Assembly: GCF_000219625.1 (NCBI RefSeq)
Contig: NC_018213.1
Span: 986,055 to 1,050,054, forward strand
Length of the DNA stretch: 64,000 bases
Origin: Zymoseptoria tritici IPO323
Lineage: Eukaryota > Ascomycota > Dothideomycetes > Mycosphaerellales > Mycosphaerellaceae
Direction of reading: 5' to 3'
Of the stretch, positions 56,701 to 64,000 are shown piece by piece (the stretch's first letter is position 1; each line of letters begins with the position of its first letter). The position numbers and the translations under genes are program-made. The notes under the pieces are model-generated. The model made no database searches, was not told the DNA's origin, and saw only the letters and a list, made by a program, of their open reading frames with translations.

Positions 56701-56935
56701 AGTTCGGAATCGCGATTATCCAGAGAAGACTCACGAGCAGAAGGAAGAGCTGCGAATCAAAGCGCGGAGGCTCTTGGTGACCAAGGGCATGCCGCAAGCA
56801 CTGACCAGCGTCATGGGCGCTGCCGCTAGCGGAGAGGCGCTCGGCAAAGTGTTCGATTGTTTGCAGGTCCCTGGCGTCAGTCGCGGCCTCATTTTTGGAC
56901 TCATGTTACAGGCTTTGAGGGTGATAACGGACTGA
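53783..56935 (+). CDS. PXA-PX-nexin C sorting nexin, membrane anchored
   Basis: Single exon, 1050 residues. A hydrophobic hairpin lies at about residues 70-105 (ETLGACLVGLGASTYLVLGR, then GLVIIGVAGGVVLHATWEGI). A PXA domain follows at about 160-350, a phosphoinositide-binding PX domain at about 514-635 (ARKYADFETLHEVIRRIS, then AELPKW, then LRTDLERYLNDAV) and a nexin C domain at about 892-1046. The linkers are Ser/Pro-rich. An RGS domain is not evident. The arrangement resembles the SNX13/14/19/25 and yeast Mdm1 group, which tether the ER to endosomal or vacuolar membranes. Assignment to Mdm1 itself is uncertain. Confidence 0.88.
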   Translation: MDDTTSDAALPDAAASSTPVAIDEPSTGEPAIKSENNLQAGSTQHTSPGPTLQSIADKALDFLSHASNETLGACLVGLGASTYLVLGRVGLVIIGVAGGVVLHATWEGIRGDNRDVQVKKVEQDRRREVGVEVARRVLEWRDGSKTEESAAAEKVYASQALDYSGFGPETSVALERFTDAVIKDYVHYWYDATIPGEQSFPAASRRTFTAFVLSLSSHLGRKRPADTFLDFSANASSIIIVLLNELSVALNASPNSPAEEAILTYLEMKPDCSLSYMLDEEAQKRKLRESSEEILQAYLDPKSYNCPPVHAFLKEVFAQLILGSTVTLCSRPEWINEWIVYALEESETAKEVMDIVDAGVEGRTSSPKAEANGTQHEKAESGQITTHGGPESVAHKRKVSRAEEAMDEAMREAQRLTQMMIEEDRRRALEESSSRELPSVAESASEIATPGVPTPTSSQSDLNQHSEVTSVVESPIEAEQKSAEPGSQFTSFDQLGSSQQATAHADASERARPQLTLLDANISIFDDSVPGERGTIKSKPTGDYLVQIEPANSFFPGWMIARKYADFETLHEVIRRISVITGVRFTETHAELPKWKSTTKASLRTDLERYLNDAVKYQPLSESEGMKRFLEKDRGLTKSPGGAVKGFGWPTPDAFGKLGGDMMNVLTKAPKQVAGGGKAVFGGVAGLVGAAGKRPSQSHSSPSRNSTVASNEESMSSRHKSKPSAFQQPMMTDSYLGSLGDDRESTESLREPSLPPRPRRESGSTIASMDARHKASPSVSRPGSIISQREPPRSVEASPRVSTTQLPSADARLEETINLPPPPSEMPPDYAFPATPGRNSIETSRSSVADPRMSQSIELDRSSTSAEQGSDNATAKSETMQKKPLSDRETSVAVELMFAVISELYTLSGAWQIRRTLLTAAKTFLLRPGNPQLASIKELIQSSLLDANFSDAGVAHHIYKMRENGLPTAEELEVRNRDYPEKTHEQKEELRIKARRLLVTKGMPQALTSVMGAAASGEALGKVFDCLQVPGVSRGLIFGLMLQALRVITD

Positions 56936-57568
56936 GCGGTCTGTCGCTCGGTGGATACATTTCCTCCCAAGATTGCAACCCGTAACGTTGGCTTCACAAG
57001 GCGCGCAATGACACCTCAGAGCGACGGCAACTACGACACACTACGCCGATGGCGGAACTCGTTACATAAAACGAGCGTGTCTGGGCGTTTAAGACACTCC
57101 TGACTGGGTGCCATCCTGCTCATCAGAGAATATGTGATCGGCGAAGGTGGTCGGCGACTTTGATCGAGTGAAGTGGGTGAAGTGCAAGTTCAGGTGGGAC
57201 AAAGCGGGTGAAACTCCTCCCAATGCGTGGCGACCACAGTCCCACAATACAAAGAAGTTCGAATATTGAGACAGACAAAGAACTCGGACGAATCAGCGAA
57301 ATGTCTTTGATTGTGAGATTCGGGCCATGCACATTGCGACCGTGTGACATGACCTCGCTCTCCACGCCTCCTCTCCCGACTTCAGCATCTTGCCCGTCAC
57401 CCAACTTTTCGGCGGATCTTCACCAACGCATTCTGCACGACACAGTGGCAGTTGTTCTGTTGCGACAATAGGACACCGCCTTCTAGCAAGACATCGTCGC
57501 ACACATTTACGAAGCCGGTCTTCGTCGCTGCCCAAGAACTTGCAACAAAGACTGCTTACTACGAAGTC
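56936..57568. other. Intergenic, promoter region of the next gene
   Basis: About 630 bp. The frame of the next gene opens upstream at 57452 only with a TTG codon. No other feature is recognised. Confidence 0.5.
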
Positions 57569-58681
57569 ATGCCTCGACAATTGGCCATCACGCCTACGCC
57601 CTACCGGTCATCATTCCTCGCAATCCCACCTACTCCATTCTCTCCACGACTGCCTATCACACCGCCAGCAAGTCCTCCATCGCAGCATCGCCTCACAGAC
57701 CGCACGAAAAGGCTTCAACCAGGCAACGCATACCCACCACCACCATCGCCACCCCTACACTGGCTCTGGCAGTGCCACAAGTGCAATCGCGTGTACCAGC
57801 TAGGCATTACAAGACGCTGTCTCGATGACGGTCATCTGTTCTGCGCCGGCACGACTGTCATGAAACGCAGCAAAAGGAACGGCTACAAAAAGACCCTTCG
57901 TCACCAAGCTTGCGCCAGCGAATTCGATTATCAAGGATGGAAGGCTTGGGGTACCTGGCGCCGGTCACTTATGGACCAGGTGGATGCAGCAGAGGCGCTT
58001 GATTTGGCGGATAAGGAGGCTGATTCTCTCTTCTCGCCAACAGCCCAGAGTGGAGGGCAGTGGTTGAACGGCAGATGGGTCAGGAGACCTGCAGACCTCC
58101 AGACCAGCCGTGCGATTCGGAAGAAGGACTGTAGCAACCATTGCGACTATCCTTCGGAATGCAGATGGGGCAAGCAGTATGGCGTACAGACTCCAGTGCG
58201 AGCTACCGCCGTGGTTCCGTCGAGTCCTCCACCTGCGCCTCAGAAGCCGAGCAAAGTCGCCGAGACGGTGCCTCCAGTCACGTTCGACGACATCCTGCTC
58301 GACGTTTCTGAGATCGTTGATCCTGCCTCGCCGGACTATCTCGAGCCATTGACCGCAGCCCAGTCACAGTCACAGAAGGGCAACACGGAAGGCGAAACGA
58401 GGATAGTATCGATGGACGACCTGCTGGACAGCGTGAAGCGACGAAAGCGAAGGAGCTCGGGACTTCTACCTAGCCCGCTTGGAGCAAATCCACCCGATGC
58501 TGAGATTGCACCAGTACGGGATGCTTCGACGCAGAGTCTGCAGAAGGCTTTCGACGATTTTGAGCTGGATCTGTTCAAGGGATTCGGTGGTGCGACCGAT
58601 AAAGCCGAGAACTTTGTCAAAGGGCTGTTTACATCCAAGAAGAAGGTGGATAGCGAGACGCGTGAGCCAGGCTCGTTGTGA
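57569..58681 (+). CDS. Conserved fungal hypothetical protein with Cys-rich segment
   Basis: Single exon, 370 residues from the ATG at 57569 (MPRQLAITPTPYRSSFLAIP). The N-terminus is Pro/Ser/Thr-rich and disordered. About residues 65-155 form a compact Trp/Cys/His-rich region: WLWQCHKCNRVYQLGITRRC and DDGHLFC, then HQACASEFDYQGWKAWGTWR, and later CSNHCDYPSECRWG. The CxxC pair with later Cys suggests a zinc-binding fold, though no named finger fits. The C-terminus is acidic then basic, with KRRKRRS as a possible nuclear signal. I do not recognise the family. A nuclear or regulatory role would be only a guess. Confidence 0.75.
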   Translation: MPRQLAITPTPYRSSFLAIPPTPFSPRLPITPPASPPSQHRLTDRTKRLQPGNAYPPPPSPPLHWLWQCHKCNRVYQLGITRRCLDDGHLFCAGTTVMKRSKRNGYKKTLRHQACASEFDYQGWKAWGTWRRSLMDQVDAAEALDLADKEADSLFSPTAQSGGQWLNGRWVRRPADLQTSRAIRKKDCSNHCDYPSECRWGKQYGVQTPVRATAVVPSSPPPAPQKPSKVAETVPPVTFDDILLDVSEIVDPASPDYLEPLTAAQSQSQKGNTEGETRIVSMDDLLDSVKRRKRRSSGLLPSPLGANPPDAEIAPVRDASTQSLQKAFDDFELDLFKGFGGATDKAENFVKGLFTSKKKVDSETREPGSL

Positions 58682-58771
58682 TGGCGCATTTGTGAAGCAC
58701 TCGACGGTATTGAGCCTTCGTACATTAGCTCCCAGTCTTTGAAGCATACATCGTGTCTCATCAATCCGACT

Positions 58772-59953
58772 CTACAAGTGCGCGTATCTCGCCGCAGGCT
58801 CCGTGCTGCCATCCCTAGCTCTCGCATACATCTCCTCCACGAGACGATGCCTGACCACCGCATCCTCCCAAGTCCCGTACCCATCCTCCTTCCCATCAGC
58901 AAACGCCTCATATATCCTCGCAGGAGCACGCGCGGTGATCGGCAGCTCCTTCTCGTCCCACTCATCCTTCGGCACTTCAATGTTCTTCACGCTTCCCGAC
59001 TTGTGATCGTGCAACTGGATCTTATGCCCCGACCCGCCGAAGTGTAAATTCGCAGAAGGCGTCGTAATCCTGATCTCACCAGCTTTACCGTACACTCGCC
59101 ACTCAAGACCGGGTGTATCTGGAAAGGGATGGCCGCCTCGCATGTGGAACGAGAACACCGCGCCGTTCGTGAGATGACCTTGGATGGCGATCTGATCGTG
59201 CGAAGTCCGCTTGACTTCTCCGACGATTTGGACGGGCTCGTCGGTCTCGCTTTGCGGCTTGTAGGTGTGAGGTTTGTTCCGAAGGAGAGTCTTCTCGCGC
59301 TTGGTGTCGAGGACTACGGAGTAGGATGCGAGCTGGCCCACGGCGTTGGTGATGACGTCCAGGGTGTGGGAGAAATGGATCGTCACCATGTTTCCGCCGA
59401 TTTCGATGTCGGACAGATATGCTAGAGGTTCGAGATCGGCTTCGCCGAAATTGTAGCCTGCGAATGTGATTGTAACACTCAAGGGCTTCCCAATTCTTCC
59501 TTCGTCGAGCAATCTTTTCACGACATGTCCGGTTGGCGATTGACGACCTTGCAGACCGATGATCGTCTTGAGACCTTTGCTCTTCGCCAAAGCAGTGAGT
59601 TCCTCGGCTTCGGCCAGATTCTTCCCGAGCGGCCATTCGCAATGAACTGCTTTCGCTTTCGTGGCTTCGAGGATTGGTTTGAGTATGGGGTAGTGTCTGT
59701 CCACCCTCACACTGCAAACTATGAGATCAATGTTGTCATCGGCTGCGAAAGCCTCTGTTGAGCCATGGGCCTTGGTGTCGGATGACAGGCCGTGGGATTC
59801 GATGGCGGCTTGGGCAGAATCCTTGGAGCTGTTCAGTAGGGCTACGATTTTGTACTTGGCGGAGTCTTTCAGATATGGTAGATGCGCATTAACGGCCCAG
59901 GAGTCGGTCTTGTTGAGTCCGATGAAGCCGATCCGGATTGGTTGTGTGGACAT
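58772..59953 (-). CDS. Gfo/Idh/MocA-family NAD(P)-dependent oxidoreductase (Gal80-like)
   Basis: Single exon, 393 residues. The N-terminal Rossmann fold opens IRIGFIGLNKTDSWAVNAHL, a loose version of GxGxxG. The family EKP motif is present as HCEWPLGKN. The C-terminal beta-sheet domain includes IGGNMVTIHFSHTLDVI. In this group the nearest named fungal relatives are Gal80-like proteins, some enzymatic and some regulatory. The weak dinucleotide motif and CEWP instead of EKP fit the Gal80-like branch. The substrate is unknown. The gene is convergent with the Cys-rich hypothetical gene. Confidence 0.88.
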   Translation of the reverse strand: MSTQPIRIGFIGLNKTDSWAVNAHLPYLKDSAKYKIVALLNSSKDSAQAAIESHGLSSDTKAHGSTEAFAADDNIDLIVCSVRVDRHYPILKPILEATKAKAVHCEWPLGKNLAEAEELTALAKSKGLKTIIGLQGRQSPTGHVVKRLLDEGRIGKPLSVTITFAGYNFGEADLEPLAYLSDIEIGGNMVTIHFSHTLDVITNAVGQLASYSVVLDTKREKTLLRNKPHTYKPQSETDEPVQIVGEVKRTSHDQIAIQGHLTNGAVFSFHMRGGHPFPDTPGLEWRVYGKAGEIRITTPSANLHFGGSGHKIQLHDHKSGSVKNIEVPKDEWDEKELPITARAPARIYEAFADGKEDGYGTWEDAVVRHRLVEEMYARARDGSTEPAARYAHL

Positions 59954-61229
59954 GGTGCAGATGCAGAACTTGTGGTCCGTATTGATAATGCCGTCTTTGT
60001 GGCTAATTACTGTCGCTCAACAGGTTTCCGTACTTCTTGAACTTCTTACACTTTGGAAGCTCGAGATTCGTTATTGAGGCTATTAGACATATCGAATGGA
60101 AATGTGGAATTGATGCTGAAGCTGAGCTCGAATTGGTAATCACAGCTTGTTATACCCGAGGTGAATCCGGTGCGAGAGAATTCATTGTGCATAAGTCAGT
60201 CTTGTTGGACCGCATTTCTGTCACGGTGTACGTAGACTCAGACTCCCGTTGAAGGTCGGTGCTTGCCAGTCACAAATCGAAAATAAGAATGAGATATACT
60301 TATCCTTCGCGTCTCCTAGCCCAGAGCGAGCTCGGTGTTTCGTCGGACAAAGACGAGTACATCTTCGCAGCCTCGCTCAATCATTTGATGAGATTTCTGA
60401 CCGCAGTCAGATGGGCCATTGAATTGTAGCAGCGGCGAAGTTGTCAATCCGCGGACGCCGGGTCCACAGCTGTGCTCGATGCTCGTTCGAAGGATGAATG
60501 GATACGACCAGCCTTGCATCCCATGAGAAGACACGACCTCGAAAAAAATGCAGTTGAGTTCTCAATGCGGATCAAACTGATAGGCGGCATGTTTCTAATT
60601 CAGATGCCGGCCAACAGTGCGGTACTCAACGCGTGGCGAGTAATCCGGGTGCCGATGAATGCCGTGCACTTGAGCTGCGCAAATGACATTGCCACGAGTC
60701 AAGCCGTGGGATATGCAAGTCTTCCAAGCTTCCCACGTGGACCATGCTGATCAGGACGGCTGCTTGCATCGTTGTGTGCTCGCTGTATTCAAGTTGGGAG
60801 TCTCCCTTCCCAGCATTCGAGGCCATCAACCGCAACAAAGTATGAGGAGACATCTGTCCCGTGTGAATGGCGGTCGGCGAAAGCTCAGGGAATTGACGAT
60901 TGCAGCGCATACGGCACCTTTCAATTGACAGCAACGCCGGAGCCGGATACGCAAAGTTGCGTGAGGTGTCCATGTTTGGCAGTTGTAGACTTTGTCGTAC
61001 ACGTTGCCTTCCGCAGATGCGGTTGTCACATCCATCTGGTCGTTTTGTCCTCCCAGTGTCTTAAATTTTCAGGGAGCCCCACGTCCTGCGGGTCAAGGCC
61101 CAAACGTGGAGAGAGCACGTTACACCCGTACCAGGGAGCAGGCGTGGCCACGTGGGATATGTCGTGCGTCAACGTCATCGTCAAGTGCTTCTGCATTCGC
61201 ACGACTGCTTGCTGCAATCAGTGTTGAGG
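59954..61229. other. Long intergenic region
   Basis: About 1.28 kb between the oxidoreductase promoter and the Tc1 element. I recognise no protein domain, RNA gene or repeat. Confidence 0.5.
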
Positions 61230-63573
61230 TACAGTCACCTTGTGCAGCCGGTCGGACTCCACTTCCACCCTTGTCACGTGCAAGGGCCCTTGTTTATCAT
61301 TCACTAACACGGGCCGAGAAGCGGGATTAACCGAGCTAATGAGCGCGTGTTATTTGACCTTATGTGCTGATTACAAAGCAAAATTCGGGAAAGACTGGAC
61401 GGCTGAGAATTTAGCTCAACTTCGAACACCCACAACTCTACAACTACTATTACTACTATTACGAAACCGTTCCCGTTCGAATTAGCGGCATTAATAGCCC
61501 GTATAGCGACCGTTACGAGCAATTACCTTCTCGCACCGCGCCCGAAACGAGCCCGTAATCCGACTGATATTATGCTCCGTTAAAGCATCCTACACCTCTT
61601 AGATTTGCTCGCGCAACACCTCCGGCGACGACGGCAGGTCGTAGAATCGATTAAGGCGGTATTTTATTATAGCCTAGACGTTCTTAATTAGATTAAGGTC
61701 TAGTAAGTTCGCTAGCTAGATGTCGAGACCGTAAGGGATTCTAAGGCGATCTAGCTTACTACGGAAGGTAGCAGCCTTGTAGACGGATGCACCGTCCAGT
61801 ATAAGCAATAGCATAGTATCGTCGACAATAGCAGGGATATCTACATCACCGTTGACAGCATCGTCGACAATAGCGTCCTCGACTATAGGTGTTAGGCTTC
61901 TAAAGCGGCCGTCGATTGAGAAGGTGCTCTTATTAACGAAGCCGTCGAATCTACCGGTGTTAAATTGCTCTTGCAGTCGCAACGCAGCCTCTGCATTACT
62001 ACACTTACGCCAAAAGCGGTGCAGCTCTAGTATTATATAGTCCTTTAGGCTCTTAGCGTTTATCTTGCCCTAGCTGTTGTCCTAGAAGATAAGTCTGCTC
62101 TTCTTGTTGCTACTAACGAAGCTATAGACCAACTGCGTCTTTATGCGCTTGTACTTAGGCCTAAGACAGTCCGGATTGAACGCCTTATTAGTACGACGAA
62201 TAACTAGAAACTTCTGCTAACCGCCTTAACCAAACGCCGCTGCATTACCGAACTAGAAGGTCCGGCCTCGATTTAACTAATTAATGCACTACTAGCCGAA
62301 CTAAGGCCTTAGATCTAGTCTATTAGCGTTAAGGAATAGCGCACGTCTGGCCACTCGTTTAAAGTAACTACGCTCGTTTAGTCTGCGGCGAATCGTGTCG
62401 ATTAAGCAAGCCAAGTCGAGCCGTTTACGGATCTGCTTGTACGTTACTCTGCGACCTTCTGCTCTACTAGTTACGTATTCGATAATCCTGTTAGCTACAG
62501 GGGTGCTAAACTAACGCAGTCCATAGAATTAACTATGCACACCGGCTAGTGTCGCTGCTTTAGTTGCAATACTATGCACAGTAGTGTATAGCTGGCTGAG
62601 GAAGTCTGACTGCGTTAGCTGACTAACGGCTAACAACACTAGCTTCTTACGACTTACCGGCGATGCGATGTAAGGTCTATCCGGCTATACGTTTAAGGGT
62701 CTTGATCTGCGTTCGAATGGCATACGAGAGCGTGCCATTGTAACGTCCTTCGTAGCGCTCCTCGTCTGGCAACGGCGGCTGCAACACTAGCTAAGGAGTA
62801 ACTAGTAGCCATAGCAAACGACGACCGAGTCGGCTATTAGCAAGCACCGGACGGTAACTCTCGACACGGCGACCGACCATAGCGTTAGCACTACTACGAC
62901 GACTGGCACTAGCACTAGATTTACCGGCATTAGAAGGAAGGGGGTGGACGGCTAGTGCGAAGGCGTCGGAGCTGCTAGAGCTTAAGAACGAGCAGTTTGG
63001 ATTAACGTACGGCATAGTAACAACGAAGACAACGGAAGGGATAGATACACTGCTCTATACTAATTCTGCGCCCTATATATATGCTAGCTGCCCTCACGCT
63101 ATCGCTGTTAGCTCGACAGCGTAGTGGAGCTGAATCTCCGTAATCTCCGTAGAAGCGCTGTTAAAACGCCCTTAAAACTGACAGCTCTGCAACAACACTA
63201 GCGAATTCGCCTTATATATAACAGATTACATACGCTATTAAACAGCGACATAAAGCCATTAAACAGCGACATAAAGCTATTAAGCTAAACACTAGCTACT
63301 GCACACTAAGGTGAGGTAAATGCTATCGCTCTACGCACCGACCTTCCGATATCTAGCATGTTAGTAATTACTGCAGAAGCGAGTGTTTGAGAGCCTTGCA
63401 ACCGCTTAACCGAGCTATAGCACCATGCCGGCGACTATAGCACCACACCGGCCAATTACAACACCCTTGCAGCCCTTACAAGCGACAACATAGTTACTAA
63501 TCGATTCAAGAGCGAGCCCTTGCAACAACGACTTAAAACGGCTAGCTACGACCGGCTGCGCAATGTGACTGTA
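61230..63573 (-). mobile_element. Degraded Tc1/mariner element with TA duplication
   Basis: The element is 61232-63571 (2340 bp), flanked by TA at 61230-61231 and 63572-63573. The ends are inverted repeats: CAGTCACCTTGTGCAGCCGGTC on the left, CAGTCACATTGCGCAGCCGGTC read inward from the right, with weaker similarity for another 30-40 bp. CAGT ends and a TA duplication are diagnostic of Tc1/mariner. The transposase reads leftward and is broken by TAGs. Internal CA/TG depletion indicates RIP. Confidence 0.88.
61480..63015 (-). pseudogene. Tc1/mariner transposase, RIP-inactivated
   Basis: Starts at the ATG at 63013-63015 (MPYVNPNCSFLSSSSSDAFA). The C-terminal catalytic half is clear: LLLILDGASVYKAATFRSK (the second catalytic Asp, in the family's D.A..H context, about 61795), about 32 residues later LLDLNLIKNV, equivalent to SPDLNPIENVW (third Asp, about 61700), then AIIKYRLNRF. 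The N-terminal HTH region is LACLIDTIRRRLNERSYFKR. Multiple in-frame TAG codons, many at expected Gln or Trp, abolish function. Family transposases cut DNA at TA sites. Confidence 0.8.
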
Positions 63574-64000
63574 TCCAGTGGCCGTTTTCGGGCTGAACGC
63601 TTCTGCGACACGGGTCAGCCTTGTTGATAGAAGTGTTCGAAGTGCTCAGCAGGGCGATCAACTGGTCTCGCTGTTCACTCGAGACAGGAAGTTTGCTTCA
63701 AGCATCCATTTGTCCTGAGGCGTTCGTTGGTTGTGGTCCTGTAGACTCATTTATTATGGTCCACTTGTCACTGTATGTAACAGCGAGCTGGTCGATCTTC
63801 AATGTGTCGTGCTTTCTGAAAGTGGTGGAGGTAGAGGTCGCTTCGACACGTCAACTCGAAGACCATTAGCCCACTTCCACATGACTGCGTTGCACTGCGG
63901 TTGTATTGCCGATGCTCTTGCTGCAGGCGCAGTCTCTAGCTTCCCCAACCGGCTCTTGCCTGTTCGTTCCGGCTGTCAAAAAGAGCGGTCAGAACATTTA
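63574..64000. other. Right edge of window, no gene recognised
   Basis: Normal-composition DNA beyond the Tc1 element. One plus-strand frame (63621-63869) has no family features. Whatever gene follows is cut by the window edge. Confidence 0.4.

Overview
The window is nuclear DNA of a filamentous ascomycete, most likely a Dothideomycete (an inference). The reasons are short introns of about 50-60 nt with GT..CTAAC/CTGAC..AG signals, fungal gene families (OCH1-type mannosyltransferase, copper amine oxidase, Baeyer-Villiger monooxygenase, secretory lipase, FUSC transporter, PXA-PX sorting nexin) and transposons carrying C-to-T (RIP-like) damage. About two thirds is ordinary single-copy gene space. 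The rest is four transposon-derived blocks.

Layout, left to right. (1) 0.4-11.4 kb: a cytochrome P450 pseudogene with several lesions; a Gly/Tyr/Gln-rich protein with a glycine zipper; a divergent pair of a VOC/glyoxalase-like protein and a tandem two-domain GFA protein; a 413-bp MITE with 9-bp target-site duplications (TSDs); a secreted lipase; a GT32 Golgi mannosyltransferase. (2) 12.0-16.5 kb: a complete but RIP-degraded Mutator-like element with an 11-bp TSD, holding a younger, apparently undamaged 769-bp retroposon with a 14-bp TSD. (3) 17.8-31.2 kb: an acyltransferase-3 membrane protein, copper amine oxidase, a ten-exon Baeyer-Villiger monooxygenase (one GC-AG intron), a mitochondrial PPR protein (CIA84-like) divergent from mitoribosomal bS18m, and an acyl-CoA carboxylase carboxyltransferase subunit. 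(4) 31.27-44.99 kb: one 13.7-kb degraded DNA element with terminal inverted repeats, subterminal hairpins and a 9-bp TSD. All its recognisable genes read leftward: a RecQ/DEAD-type helicase, a DUF6589-like protein, two diverged tandem paralogues of unknown function, and a small charged protein. (5) 45.4-60 kb: a D-2-hydroxyacid dehydrogenase, a small ankyrin protein, a FUSC/DUF2421 membrane protein, cytosolic tyrosyl-tRNA synthetase divergent from a sorting nexin, a conserved hypothetical protein and a Gfo/Idh/MocA oxidoreductase. (6) 61.2-63.6 kb: a degraded Tc1/mariner element with a TA duplication.

The host genes look like independent housekeeping or accessory loci. I see no PKS/NRPS cluster or operon logic. 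The only neighbour links I can argue for are divergent promoters: VOC/GFA (glutathione- and aldehyde-related families), PPR/bS18m (both mitochondrial) and TyrRS/sorting nexin. The strongest candidate for something undescribed is the 13.7-kb element. Its ends and duplication can be read directly, and its leftward frames become nearly continuous once TAG (from CAG) is treated as a mutated Gln codon. All reading was by eye; no searches or alignments were run.
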